Shown: in pieces, positions 26,338-35,556 of the stretch | Position numbering within the stretch: the first letter of the stretch is position 1 | How the letters are laid out: every line of letters starts with the position of its first letter | Assembly (NCBI GenBank): GCA_947073045.1 | Contig: CAMTJU010000012.1 | Coordinates: 1-40,850, forward strand | Direction of reading: 5' to 3' | Source of the DNA: an uncultured Clostridia bacterium | Lineage (GTDB): Bacteria > Bacillota > Clostridia > Lachnospirales > CAMVHY01 | Length of the DNA stretch: 40,850 nt | Program-made: the position numbers and the translations under genes | The notes under the pieces: model-generated | Told to the model about the DNA's origin: nothing | The model's database searches: none | Seen by the model: only the letters and a program-made list of their open reading frames with translations

Positions 26338-28152
26338 ATGTATGAATTAAATGAAAGACAAAGTGAAGCAGTTCATCATTTTGAAGGTCCAATGATGGTT
26401 TTAGCTGGACCTGGAAGTGGAAAAACCACTATAATTACTCACAGAGTTAAATTTTTATTAGAAAAATGCAAAATAGCAGATAAAAATATTTTAGTCATAA
26501 CCTTCACAAAATCAGCAGCAGATGAAATGTCATTAAGGTTCAAAAATATTTATGGAGAAAACAAAGTTTCGTTTGGTACATTTCATTCAGTATTCTTTAG
26601 AATTATCCGTAGACACTGTAATTATTCAATAGAAAATGTATTGAAGGAAGGCGAGAAAAAATTAATTTTAAAACAAATTATCGCTAACAATTTTGATTTT
26701 GATACCGACAATGAATTATTAGATTCAATTTCAAATGAAATATCACTTTTGAAGAATGAATTGTTCGACATTAATTTTTATAATAGTAATTCGTGCGGCA
26801 GTGATGATTTTAGAAAAATTTATTTTGAATATGAAAAATACAAGTCACAAAAAAATAAGATTGACTTTGACGATATGCTGGTTGTTTGCTATAAATTATT
26901 GCTTAGTAACGAAAACGTCCTCAATTTTTACAGACAACTTTATAAATTTGTCTTGATTGACGAATTTCAAGACATAAATCGTGCACAATATGAATGTATA
27001 AAATTATTAGTAAGAAAAAATTTATTTATAGTCGGCGATGACGATCAGAGCATTTATAAATTTCGTGGAGCTTGCCCCGAATTCATTTTAAATTTTCCTA
27101 AAGATTACCCCAATACAAAAATAGTTAAGCTTAATAAAAATTACCGCTCAAGCGAAAAAATAATTTCATTTTGTAATAAAATTATCTCTCAAAATAAAAA
27201 TAGATATGAAAAAAATATCTCTGGCGTCGGCAGGATTGGCAATAATGTACATATTATTAAATTTAAAAATATAACGGATGAATCAATAAAGATTGCGCAA
27301 ATGATTAAAAAAAATCCACTACAATTAAACGACACAGCTATTATTTTTCGTACAAATATTCAAGCACAATCTTTTATAACTAATTTTATGAATATGAATA
27401 TACCTTACAAATTGAAGGATGAAGTTTTGAGTTTATATGAACACTGGGCAGTAAAAGATATTTTGGCGTATTTAAAATTTTCTTTGGATAACAGCGATAA
27501 CAAATCTTTGTATAAAATAATTAATCGCCCTAATAGATACATAAGCAAAACAATGCTTGTAAAAGCTGCAAAAAAATCGTACAATATTTTAGATAACTTA
27601 TTTCATGACAAAACTTTACCGCTTTTCAGGCGTACTCCTATTGAAGAATTATTGTTTCACTTTGATGAATTAGCATTGAAAAATCCGTACGATGCAGTAA
27701 AATACGTACGAAAAATAATTGGATATGACAACTACATAAACGAATTTTCTAAACTTCAGAATATAAATTCTAAATGGATTTTTGAAATTATGGATGAATT
27801 TTGTGAATCGGCAAAAAATTTTTCTTCAATCAAAGATTTTATTTATTACGCCCAAAATTTTTCTTCCAACATAAAAAATGATTCTAATGGCGTAACCTTA
27901 ACGACAATGCATAGCTCAAAAGGTCTGGAATTTGATACAGTATTTTTAATTAGCTGCGTCGAAGGTATAATCCCACATGAAAAAAGCAAAACTGATTCAC
28001 AAATTGAAGAAGAATTAAGATTGTTTTATGTTGGACTTACACGCGCTAAAAATAATTTATACATTTCATTAATCGAAAATAGGTATGAGTTAAATGCAAA
28101 GCCATCGCGTTTTTTAACAGCTATCAATGAACCTAAAGGAGAATCTTTATGA
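26338..28152 (+). CDS. UvrD/Rep-family DNA helicase
   Basis: 604 residues. A superfamily 1A 3'-5' DNA helicase: the Q motif LNERQSEAV, Walker A GPGSGKTT (residues 24-31), motif Ia VITFTKSAADEM, motif II DEFQDINRAQYE, motif III VGDDDQSIYKFRGA, motif IV region LNKNYRSS, motif V LTTMHSSKGLEFD and motif VI EEELRLFYVGLTRAK are all intact. It is about 100-150 residues shorter than PcrA or UvrD and lacks their C-terminal extension, so it is a shorter paralogue of the family rather than clearly PcrA. Likely roles are recombination or repair. AAGGAGT precedes the ATG. The stop codon overlaps the start of a 34-residue membrane peptide gene. Confidence 0.94.
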   Translation: MYELNERQSEAVHHFEGPMMVLAGPGSGKTTIITHRVKFLLEKCKIADKNILVITFTKSAADEMSLRFKNIYGENKVSFGTFHSVFFRIIRRHCNYSIENVLKEGEKKLILKQIIANNFDFDTDNELLDSISNEISLLKNELFDINFYNSNSCGSDDFRKIYFEYEKYKSQKNKIDFDDMLVVCYKLLLSNENVLNFYRQLYKFVLIDEFQDINRAQYECIKLLVRKNLFIVGDDDQSIYKFRGACPEFILNFPKDYPNTKIVKLNKNYRSSEKIISFCNKIISQNKNRYEKNISGVGRIGNNVHIIKFKNITDESIKIAQMIKKNPLQLNDTAIIFRTNIQAQSFITNFMNMNIPYKLKDEVLSLYEHWAVKDILAYLKFSLDNSDNKSLYKIINRPNRYISKTMLVKAAKKSYNILDNLFHDKTLPLFRRTPIEELLFHFDELALKNPYDAVKYVRKIIGYDNYINEFSKLQNINSKWIFEIMDEFCESAKNFSSIKDFIYYAQNFSSNIKNDSNGVTLTTMHSSKGLEFDTVFLISCVEGIIPHEKSKTDSQIEEELRLFYVGLTRAKNNLYISLIENRYELNAKPSRFLTAINEPKGESL

Positions 28153-28253
28153 AAAAAGAAAAAAAAGATAAAAAAAGAATATTTGTTTCTGTTATTTGTA
28201 TTTTTCTTGTTGTTGCTTTAATTTTTACAATGATTGTTCCGTTTTTTATGTAA
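28149..28253 (+). CDS. 34-residue single-pass membrane peptide
   Basis: A lysine-rich start (MKKEKKDKKR) precedes one hydrophobic helix of about 22 residues (IFVSVICIFLVVALIFTMIV). Its ATG overlaps the helicase stop in the form ATGA, and the helicase end supplies AAAGGAGAATC as a ribosome binding site, so the two are translationally coupled. Function unknown. The N-in, C-out orientation follows from the positive-inside rule. Confidence 0.65.
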   Translation: MKKEKKDKKRIFVSVICIFLVVALIFTMIVPFFM

Positions 28254-28270
28254 ATGAACTGATTTTATGC

Positions 28271-28306
28271 ACAAAAAAAGCGTAGCTAAATTGCTACGCT
28301 TATTTC
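28271..28306. terminator. Bidirectional terminator between the helicase operon and the small membrane ORFs
   Basis: AAGCGTAGC (28278-28286) and GCTACGCTT (28293-28301) form a perfect 9-bp stem with a 6-base loop. The minus-strand side has seven T and the plus-strand side a TTATTTCATTTT tail. The stop codon of the 46-residue minus-strand ORF overlaps the stem. Confidence 0.88.
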
Positions 28307-28440
28307 ATTTTCTTATATATTTTATACAAAATAAAAGCTATAAAAATGTAATAACCTATAGATACTACAACCCCTACAATTTGAACTACATTTAAAGTAA
28401 TCATTTGCCAACCATTTGAAAAACTAATTATTTTATCCAT
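28300..28440 (-). CDS. 46-residue single-pass membrane peptide
   Basis: Reads MDKIISFSNGWQMITLN followed by a hydrophobic stretch (about 17-39) and a basic end KIYKKMK. AAAGGAG lies four bases before the ATG. It starts nine bases after the stop of a similar 32-residue ORF and ends in the shared terminator, which argues for a genuine small operon. Size, one helix and a lysine-rich C-terminus resemble type I toxin peptides and other bacterial micro-membrane proteins; no antitoxin RNA is evident. Function unknown. Confidence 0.6.
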   Translation of the reverse strand: MDKIISFSNGWQMITLNVVQIVGVVVSIGYYIFIAFILYKIYKKMK

Positions 28441-28449
28441 AAATCTCCT

Positions 28450-28548
28450 TTATTTTCTTGTTAATTTTATTATTATCTTCGCCAAGAAGAAAACAAACGA
28501 AATTAAACACAATATATTAAAAATTTGCCAAAAAATCTGTAATAACAT
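28450..28548 (-). CDS. 32-residue hydrophobic membrane peptide
   Basis: Reads MLLQIFWQIFNILCLISFVF and ends in KIIIKLTRK: one hydrophobic helix with a positively charged C-terminus. GAGG lies eight bases before the ATG. It directly precedes the 46-residue ORF with the same topology and a W-Q near the start of each helix. No clear promoter was found in the 165 bases upstream. Function unknown. Confidence 0.5.
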   Translation of the reverse strand: MLLQIFWQIFNILCLISFVFFLAKIIIKLTRK

Positions 28549-28716
28549 AAATAACGCCTCACTTTAAAATACATTTACTGTTCCTGATATGCTAACAGAT
28601 TGAGAATAGAGTTTTATAAATCCATAAATTAATAAATAATAATCAAGTTGTCCATTTGTCTATTCATCAAAACTTTTAGCATTAGAAAGTTCAACAAAAA
28701 AGAAATAATAAAAAGC

Positions 28717-30810
28717 TTAAAACAATTTAAATGAATCCTTGCCAAGTTTTTTTGTTTGATAAAGAGCTTCATCTGCATTTTTATAAAGCTGTTGAAAATT
28801 CAAACCATCTTTAGGATAAATTGCAACACCAATGCTTGATGAAATCTTGCATTTTTTATTATTATCAATTGTAGAGCGAACAGTGTTTAAAACATCGTTC
28901 GCTTTTTTTTGTGCAAACTGTTTGGATGAAATATTTTTAATAAACACAACAAATTCATCCCCGCCAAAGCGTCCGATAATATCGGATTGACGAAACAATT
29001 TTTTTAATTTGTTTGCAATATCAATCAAAACTTTATCGCCTGCAAGATGCCCCAAAGTATCATTTACATCTTTGAAATTGTCAATATCGATAGCAAAAAT
29101 TGCGCTTGTATTTTTACTGCCCTCCCCTTCTATATATTCATCAATTAATTTTTGCGTTGTAATTTTGTTGTAGAGTCCTGTCAATAAATCAATTTGTGCT
29201 CTTTGCTTTAAATTTTCTTGCTCAATTTTCCAATCATTTATATTTCTAATTTTACCAATAGCTTTAAGCGGCCGCTTGTTTTCATCCAAAATTAATTTCA
29301 CAACAAGACGGCACCAAATTAATTCACCATTTCTATTTATTATTCGAAATTCATTTTCTAAATCTGATTGACCTATTTTAAGATTATTCATCAAATCTAA
29401 TAAAATTTGTATGTCTTCATTGTAAATCAAATCCTGGTCAATAAGACTTTGTGGGAAATTTTGAATATGGACATCGAATCCAAAAATTTTTTTAAAATTT
29501 TCAGATGAATACGCAGCACCACTTTTTATATTAAATTCAAAAACAACGTCATCTACATCTTCAGAGATTAATTTGTAACGTTGCTCACTGATTTTTAAAC
29601 CATCCCATATTTTTTTTAATTCAGTTATATCGATTATAACACTATACACCAAATTATTAATCAATTGACCGCGTTCAGTAATCCAAATTATTTGGCCGTT
29701 TTTTTTAACTATGCGATATTCCATTTTAAAATGTCGATCAACATTCAATTGCTTGGCAATACTTTTTTTAACTAATGGAATATCTTCAAAATAAATCAAA
29801 GCAATATATTTATTATCAAAAAAGTTTAAAAACTCATCCCGATCATATCCTGTTATTTTTAAAAACCCATAGCTTAAGTAACTTAAAGTAAAATCATTAT
29901 CATTCAATCTAGTTTGCACACAACCAGGAATATTTTCAGTAACAACTTCTAATTTTTGATTGATAGATGAAATTTCACGAATACGTTTGTTATCAACAAT
30001 AATTATATAAAATATCAATAGCACTATTGAACTCAAAATTACAAACAATAAATATGTTGCTGCCCGAACAACATTATCGATTTGCTCGATGGCAACCTTT
30101 TTTGGTATTGAGCAAAATATATACCAATTATTTATCCCAAGTGGCTCATAATTTACAATTTTGTCCTCATAATCGTAATTACACTCGGCAAATCCACCAA
30201 GATTATTTTCTAAATTTGTAATCATATTATAAAAATCATCATCGTTTTTAAATTCACTTTCAGTATAAATTGCAAATAAATTATCTGAAATATCATCTGC
30301 TGATGAAAAAATTATCTGTCCGTTTGACTGAGTAATATAAGTTGATACGTTTGCAGAAAAATTTTTAGAATGAAAAACATGTTTCAAATCATTTGCATTA
30401 AATATTCCACGCACAACGTAATCTTTTTTATATACTGCAATAAAAATTTTTTTTACATTATTTTGTATAAATGGTTCACTAATATAAATTTTATCTTTTA
30501 TCAATTGATTGTAATAAATTTCGTTTGATAAGTCAGATGTATCAAAAAATTCAATATCTGAAAAATATTTTTTACTACCAAATTCATCAGCACTTGAAAA
30601 TTTATTTAAAGCACGCAAAAATTCTATACGATTTTGTATATCTTTTTTTAAATCATTTATACTCTCGCTTGTATTTTCGGATAAAAGATTAAGAGTTGAA
30701 TTGTTTATCGTTTTACTTACATAACTATTGTAACTAAATACAGTGCAAATAATAATAAAAATAATTGCGCCAATGAACAAAAATAATTTTTTGCAACTAT
30801 ATCTTTTCAA
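28717..30810 (-). CDS. Membrane-bound diguanylate cyclase with sensor, two PAS domains and GGDEF
   Basis: 697 residues; makes the second messenger c-di-GMP from two GTP. A TM helix (about 8-27), an extracytoplasmic Cache-like sensor region (30-240) and a second TM (248-270) are followed by two PAS domains (about 285-395 and 410-530, the second with a PAC-like segment) and a GGDEF domain (535-697). The active site RFGGDEFVVF lies near residue 617, and RQSD five residues before it is the RxxD inhibitory site, so feedback inhibition by c-di-GMP is expected. Start is TTG at 30810, preceded by GGGAGG. It follows the prepilin peptidase gene by 18 bases, in one operon. No EAL or HD-GYP domain is present. 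Confidence 0.95.
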   Translation of the reverse strand: MKRYSCKKLFLFIGAIIFIIICTVFSYNSYVSKTINNSTLNLLSENTSESINDLKKDIQNRIEFLRALNKFSSADEFGSKKYFSDIEFFDTSDLSNEIYYNQLIKDKIYISEPFIQNNVKKIFIAVYKKDYVVRGIFNANDLKHVFHSKNFSANVSTYITQSNGQIIFSSADDISDNLFAIYTESEFKNDDDFYNMITNLENNLGGFAECNYDYEDKIVNYEPLGINNWYIFCSIPKKVAIEQIDNVVRAATYLLFVILSSIVLLIFYIIIVDNKRIREISSINQKLEVVTENIPGCVQTRLNDNDFTLSYLSYGFLKITGYDRDEFLNFFDNKYIALIYFEDIPLVKKSIAKQLNVDRHFKMEYRIVKKNGQIIWITERGQLINNLVYSVIIDITELKKIWDGLKISEQRYKLISEDVDDVVFEFNIKSGAAYSSENFKKIFGFDVHIQNFPQSLIDQDLIYNEDIQILLDLMNNLKIGQSDLENEFRIINRNGELIWCRLVVKLILDENKRPLKAIGKIRNINDWKIEQENLKQRAQIDLLTGLYNKITTQKLIDEYIEGEGSKNTSAIFAIDIDNFKDVNDTLGHLAGDKVLIDIANKLKKLFRQSDIIGRFGGDEFVVFIKNISSKQFAQKKANDVLNTVRSTIDNNKKCKISSSIGVAIYPKDGLNFQQLYKNADEALYQTKKLGKDSFKLF

Positions 30811-30828
30811 TTTTTCTTCCTCCCTTCA

Positions 30829-31596
30829 TTAGTAAATCATAAATAACGAAAGATAACATTTGATTATTTGACTGCCATAAAATAACGCAATAAAAATTCC
30901 AATACAAAGATGTGGACCAAACGGAATATGACTTTTAATAGTTTTTTTCTTGCTGAGCAAAAGATAAATTGAAACACTGCAAGCAGTTAATAATGAAATA
31001 AAAAAGGCAAGCAAAATATTTTGCCAACCCAAAATAAATCCGCAAACTGCAATTAATTTTATGTCGCCACCACCAAAACTGTCTTTCACAATATAATTAA
31101 TAATCAGCATTAATAAACTAATTGAAAAAAATCCGATAATTCTCGAAACCAAATTTACGTTTGAAAAAACAAACAAAAAAACAATTGCAATAGCACACAA
31201 AAACATAATAAATTCATCAGGTATTGTAATTGTGTCTAAATCTATAAAAAATATTAGTATAAGCAAGCACAAAAATAAAAATACAACAAATGCATTTATT
31301 GTAAAACCAAATTTATATACGCAAAACAAAGAAAAAAATCCAGTAACTAATTCTATTAACGGATATCTCAAACTAATTTTATTATTGCAATTTCGACATT
31401 TGCCTCGAAGAATTATGTAACTAATCAATGAGAGCAAGTCGCGATATTTTATGCTTTCTTTGCATTTTGGACAATATGAATGTCCTTTCACAATAGAAAT
31501 ATTTTGTGGAAGGCGATATATTATTACATTCAGGAAGCTGCCGCAGCAAACACCAAATACAAAAACAAAAAACAAATCAAACCCAAACATTTTCAT
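30829..31596 (-). CDS. pilD: Prepilin peptidase (type IV leader peptidase/methylase)
   Basis: 255 residues, polytopic inner-membrane aspartyl protease that cleaves the leader of type IV prepilins and methylates the new N-terminus. The N-terminal GSFLNVIIYRLP, the zinc-binding CPKC and CRNC pairs (residues about 40-73) and the two catalytic aspartate motifs (FFIDLDTITIPD and SFGGGDIKLIAV) are all present, so it should have both activities. It heads a two-gene operon with the diguanylate cyclase and lies next to pilT. No prepilin, pilB or pilC gene is in this window, so they must be elsewhere. Confidence 0.94.
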   Translation of the reverse strand: MKMFGFDLFFVFVFGVCCGSFLNVIIYRLPQNISIVKGHSYCPKCKESIKYRDLLSLISYIILRGKCRNCNNKISLRYPLIELVTGFFSLFCVYKFGFTINAFVVFLFLCLLILIFFIDLDTITIPDEFIMFLCAIAIVFLFVFSNVNLVSRIIGFFSISLLMLIINYIVKDSFGGGDIKLIAVCGFILGWQNILLAFFISLLTACSVSIYLLLSKKKTIKSHIPFGPHLCIGIFIALFYGSQIIKCYLSLFMIY

Positions 31597-31626
31597 TCTT
31601 CTTTCAATGAATAAATATAATTACAA

Positions 31627-31655
31627 AGTATAACAAAAAATGATATAAGCAGCAA
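31627..31655 (-). promoter_or_regulatory. Probable promoter of the pilD-diguanylate cyclase operon
   Basis: On the minus strand TTGCTG (31650-31655), a 17-base spacer and TATACT (31627-31632) lie about 30 bases before the pilD start, between pilT and pilD. The -35 is only a partial match. Confidence 0.55.
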
Positions 31656-31671
31656 TTGATCTAATCAGTCT

Positions 31672-32724
31672 TTATAAAAAATATTGTTTATATTCATTTT
31701 TGTCGTTTGATGCTTCAAGACCTTTTTCATACGTAATCTTATTTTGTTTAACCAAATTTGCAAGATATAAATTAAGTGTATTCATTCCGTCATTCATTCC
31801 TGTTTGCATTACAGATTTTAATTGATGACATTTATCAGTGCGTATTAAATTTGAAACAGCATCAGTACCTATTAAAATTTCTAATGCCGCAATACGGTCA
31901 CTCAAATCGCTCAGTGGAACCAAAACTTGCGAAATTACACCTTTTAATATCGTCGACAACTGCACACGAATTTGCTGTTGACTGTGTAAATCAAATGCAT
32001 TTATAATTCTGTCAATTGCATTTGCCGCACCGTTTGTATGCAGTGTAGACAAAACTAAATGACCAGTTTCAGCAGCAGTTATTGCAGCACTTATTGTTTC
32101 TAAATCCCGCATCTCGCCAACCAAAATTACATCAGGATCTTCACGCAATGCAGAACGCAATGCCTCAGAAAATGATTTAGTGTCCGTTCCAACTTGTCTT
32201 TGATGTATCATAGATTTTTTATGTTTGTAAACATATTCAATAGGGTCTTCAATGGTTAATATATGGCAACTTCGAGTTTCATTTATATAATCTATCATAG
32301 ATGCAAGAGTTGTAGATTTACCACTTCCCGTTGCTCCAGTCACAAGAATCAACCCATTTGTTTGACTTGCCAAGTTTTTAATTATTGGTGGAAATTTCAA
32401 CTCTTCAAACGATGGAATTTTGTCATTTAAAATTCTTATTGCTGCGCAATATTGATTCTGTTGTTTGTAAACATTAACACGTTGCCGAAACCCATCGACA
32501 CTTGTATAACAAAAATCAATATCAAATCCTTGTTCAAGAGTTTCAATTTGATTTTGAGTTAACAAACTACGTATTAAATCAAAATTTTGCTGTGTGCTCA
32601 TTTTGAAATTGCTTTCAAAAAGCTCACCATTTTTACGAAAAACCGGTCCCAAATCACAAGTAATATGCAAATCCGAACAATTATTCTGACGTGCATAATC
32701 TATTAATTGCGAAAATTTATCCAT
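31672..32724 (-). CDS. pilT: Type IV pilus retraction ATPase PilT
   Basis: 350 residues, a hexameric cytoplasmic ATPase that powers pilus retraction and twitching. Visible are the N-terminal PAS-like domain, Walker A GATGSGKSTT (near residue 130), the Asp box and Walker B (LREDPDVILVGEMRD), the His box (TAAETGHLVLSTLHTNGA) and the C-terminal AIRxR-equivalent region. AAGGATG before the ATG supports the start. It follows alaS after a terminator with only about 45 bases for a promoter, and I do not see a clear one there. Together with pilD it points to a functional type IV pilus system. Confidence 0.95.
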   Translation of the reverse strand: MDKFSQLIDYARQNNCSDLHITCDLGPVFRKNGELFESNFKMSTQQNFDLIRSLLTQNQIETLEQGFDIDFCYTSVDGFRQRVNVYKQQNQYCAAIRILNDKIPSFEELKFPPIIKNLASQTNGLILVTGATGSGKSTTLASMIDYINETRSCHILTIEDPIEYVYKHKKSMIHQRQVGTDTKSFSEALRSALREDPDVILVGEMRDLETISAAITAAETGHLVLSTLHTNGAANAIDRIINAFDLHSQQQIRVQLSTILKGVISQVLVPLSDLSDRIAALEILIGTDAVSNLIRTDKCHQLKSVMQTGMNDGMNTLNLYLANLVKQNKITYEKGLEASNDKNEYKQYFL

Positions 32725-32768
32725 GTTTTACATCCTTCTTCCTAAATTAATAAAAAAAATAATTAAAA

Positions 32769-32805
32769 AAAAATAGCGTTTCACAATAAGCAAAACACTA
32801 TTTTT
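32769..32805 (-). terminator. Rho-independent terminator after alaS
   Basis: A 13-bp stem (32769-32781 with 32793-32805, one G-U pair) with an 11-base loop is followed by a T run on the minus strand. It separates alaS from pilT. Confidence 0.85.
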
Positions 32806-32828
32806 TAATTTTGTCAAGTATTATTAAT

Positions 32829-35453
32829 TTACATAGAGCAATCTATTTTCGATTTAATCGCATTTATAATTTTGTCAGTTTCATTTACCAAAAAGCCGCC
32901 TGCTTGAGCACTGTTTTTTTTACCGCCGCCCTTTGCACCAAATTCTTTTGCTATTTCTTTTATTATTTGACCTATGTTTAATGGTATATCATCGCTCGAA
33001 GAAGCTATAATATTTAATTTGTCATTAATATTGTTTAGAAGAAATATTGCACAAGAATCAAGCATGTTTTTAATTTCGTCTGAGACAAGACGCAAAAAAT
33101 CAACGTCCAAATTTTTTTCAATATGAAAAACAACATTTATATTATTTATAACTTGTGCATTTTTAATCAAGTCTTTTGCAACATTTTTTGCTTTATATGC
33201 ATTCAACTTCTTCAATTTTTCATTTAGACTTTTATTTTCGTCTATAAGTTTATTTGTTTTAGTCAAAACATCATTTCTGTTTGTCTTTAGCAATGAGCAA
33301 ATTTCATTGAGATTATTTTCGGCATTTGAAAAATAATTTAATGCAGCATTTCCCGTAACGGCTTCAATTCTTCTTATTCCTGAAGATATACTAGCTTCAG
33401 AAATTATTTTAAAAATTCCAGCTTGCGCGCTATTTTTCAAATGTGTACCGCTGCAAAGTTCTATACTATAATCTCCAATATTTACAACACGTACAATTTC
33501 ACCATATTTTTCACCAAACAAAGCTGTTGCCCCTAATTTGGCAGCTTCATTAATAGTTTTCTCAAACGTTGATACCCCCAAACAATCAAAAATTTTTTCG
33601 TTCACAGTATTTTCAACAAGTTCAATTTCATTTTTACTGAGTGCTTTCGGGCACAAAAAATCAAATCTTAATCGATTTTCATCTACATAAGATCCCATTT
33701 GTTTTATGTTTTTATCTATTTTTTCACGCAATACTTTATGCAGTAAATGAGTTGCTGTATGATTTTTTGATATAGCAAGTCTTTTTTTTGTATTTACTTG
33801 AAGAGTTGCTATTTGATTTGTTTTTATTGTTCCACTTATTATTTTTCCTATATGCTCAAATTTATTAGCAAATATTTTTTGGCAATCATTAATTTCTACA
33901 ACACCAGTTTCAGTTTTTAAAATGCCACTGTCCGCAATTTGTCCCGAACTTTCTGCAAAAAATGGAGTCTTATCCAAAATAAATGAAACATTTTCCTTGG
34001 TATCTGTTTCATTTTCAATTTCATTATTTAATATAATAGCTAAAATTTTTGCATCACAAATTTGATTTTCATCATATCCAACAAATTTTGTATCAGACAA
34101 TTGCTTAATTTTTTCTTGCGCTTGCAATGATAAATTATTTTTATTTGTATCTTTTTGAGTATTGCGTGCAAGTTGCTTTTGTTTTTCTAACTCAATCTCA
34201 AATTCCTTCTCATTTATATCAATATCATTTTTTTCTGCAATTTCTTTTGCAATATCACTAGGGAATCCAAATGTATCATGCAATTTAAAAATTGTTTTTC
34301 CAGAAATAATTTTCTTGTTCTGAGATTTCAAATCGTTTATTACTTCATTTAACATATTCATTCCTGTCAAAAGAGTATCAGAAAATTTTTTTTCTTCATC
34401 TGAAATTATCGTAAATATTTGCTGCTTTTTTGTTTCAAGATTCGGATAAACATCCTTGAAATTTTGTATTATGTTATTTGATATTTGACAAAGAAAATCT
34501 TTTTCTATGCCTAAAAGTTTTCCATGGCAAATAGCACGTCTTAAAAGACGGCGAAGTACATATCCGCGTCCTTCATTTGATGGAAAAATTTCATCACCTA
34601 TCATAAATGTAATAGCTTTAATATGATCGGTTATTATTCTTATTGATGTGTCATTTTTTTTGTCATGACCGTATTCTATATTTGCCAGCTTACAAATTTC
34701 ATCACGTACAGATTTTACACAATCTATATCGAAAATTGAATCTACATTTTGCATAATCGTACTTATTCTCTCAAGACCCATTCCTGTATCTATATTGCAT
34801 TGGCTTAATTTTGAATATGAACCGTCAGAATTATGATTAAATTGTGTAAACACAAGATTCCATATTTCAATAAATCTGTCGCATTCGCAACCCGGGTGAC
34901 AATTTGAGCATCCAAATTTTTCACCACGGTCAAAATATATTTCGGAACAAGGTCCACAAGGTCCTGTTCCTATTTCCCAAAAGTTATCATCTTTGCCCAT
35001 GCGAAAAATTTTCGATTCATCAAGACCAATTTTATTATGCCAAATATCAAATGCTTCATCGTCTTTTTCGTAAACCGTAACTGATAATTTATCATACGGC
35101 AATTTTAAAATTTGAGTTATAAATTCCCAAGCCCAAGTTATTGCCTCATACTTAAAATAATCACCAAAAGAAAAATTGCCGAGCATTTCAAAAAAAGTTG
35201 CGTGACGCGATGTTTTCCCAACATTATCAATATCATTTGTACGAATACATTTTTGGCAAGTAGTAACTCTTTTTGAAGGCGGAATTTCCTGCCCCGAAAA
35301 ATACGCCTTAAACTGAGCCATCCCCGAATTTATTAATAAAAGACTACTATCGTTATAAGGAATAAGGGAAGCGGATTCCAATTTCAAATGATTTTTGCCT
35401 TCAAAAAAATCTAAAAACATTTCTCGAATTTGTGATAAAGTATATTTTTGCAT
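32829..35453 (-). CDS. alaS: Alanine--tRNA ligase
   Basis: 874 residues, complete. It charges tRNA-Ala and clears mischarged Ser or Gly. The catalytic domain starts with IREMFLDFFEGKNHLKLESASLIP and carries the class II motifs (RHATFFEMLGNFSFGDYFK; GRGYVLRRLLRRA). The editing domain shows HTATHLLH near residue 565 and CSGTH near 668, which coordinate zinc. The C-terminal oligomerisation domain ends in a glycine-rich GGGKKNSAQAGG motif. AGGAG stands eight bases before the ATG. It has its own extended -10 promoter and terminator. No T-box leader is evident in the roughly 130-base upstream gap. Confidence 0.98.
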   Translation of the reverse strand: MQKYTLSQIREMFLDFFEGKNHLKLESASLIPYNDSSLLLINSGMAQFKAYFSGQEIPPSKRVTTCQKCIRTNDIDNVGKTSRHATFFEMLGNFSFGDYFKYEAITWAWEFITQILKLPYDKLSVTVYEKDDEAFDIWHNKIGLDESKIFRMGKDDNFWEIGTGPCGPCSEIYFDRGEKFGCSNCHPGCECDRFIEIWNLVFTQFNHNSDGSYSKLSQCNIDTGMGLERISTIMQNVDSIFDIDCVKSVRDEICKLANIEYGHDKKNDTSIRIITDHIKAITFMIGDEIFPSNEGRGYVLRRLLRRAICHGKLLGIEKDFLCQISNNIIQNFKDVYPNLETKKQQIFTIISDEEKKFSDTLLTGMNMLNEVINDLKSQNKKIISGKTIFKLHDTFGFPSDIAKEIAEKNDIDINEKEFEIELEKQKQLARNTQKDTNKNNLSLQAQEKIKQLSDTKFVGYDENQICDAKILAIILNNEIENETDTKENVSFILDKTPFFAESSGQIADSGILKTETGVVEINDCQKIFANKFEHIGKIISGTIKTNQIATLQVNTKKRLAISKNHTATHLLHKVLREKIDKNIKQMGSYVDENRLRFDFLCPKALSKNEIELVENTVNEKIFDCLGVSTFEKTINEAAKLGATALFGEKYGEIVRVVNIGDYSIELCSGTHLKNSAQAGIFKIISEASISSGIRRIEAVTGNAALNYFSNAENNLNEICSLLKTNRNDVLTKTNKLIDENKSLNEKLKKLNAYKAKNVAKDLIKNAQVINNINVVFHIEKNLDVDFLRLVSDEIKNMLDSCAIFLLNNINDKLNIIASSSDDIPLNIGQIIKEIAKEFGAKGGGKKNSAQAGGFLVNETDKIINAIKSKIDCSM

Positions 35454-35479
35454 AGTTATTCTCCTATTTTTTTCTTTTA

Positions 35480-35485
35480 ATTATA
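35480..35485 (-). promoter_or_regulatory. Extended -10 promoter of alaS
   Basis: TGCTATAAT on the minus strand, with a weak TAGGCA 17 bases upstream as -35. Its start site gives a leader of only about 20 bases before the ATG, which leaves no room for a T-box. Confidence 0.65.
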
Positions 35486-35508
35486 GCATTAAAAAATAAA
35501 ATTGCCTA

Positions 35509-35556
35509 ACAAAAACGTTTTATTTACGCTATAAAAGCAAAAAAAATTATAAACGT
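35509..35556. repeat. Inverted repeat between ribF and alaS
   Basis: CAAAAACGTTTTAT and ATAAACGTTTTTG are near-perfect inverted arms around an AT-rich loop of about 20 bases, just upstream of the alaS promoter and after the ribF stop. It may terminate the ribF operon, although the T run after it is poor. Confidence 0.45.

Noticed and set aside
28600-28716. 17-residue ORF upstream of the small membrane peptide genes
   Set aside because: No ribosome binding site and no recognisable property; it is probably noncoding leader.
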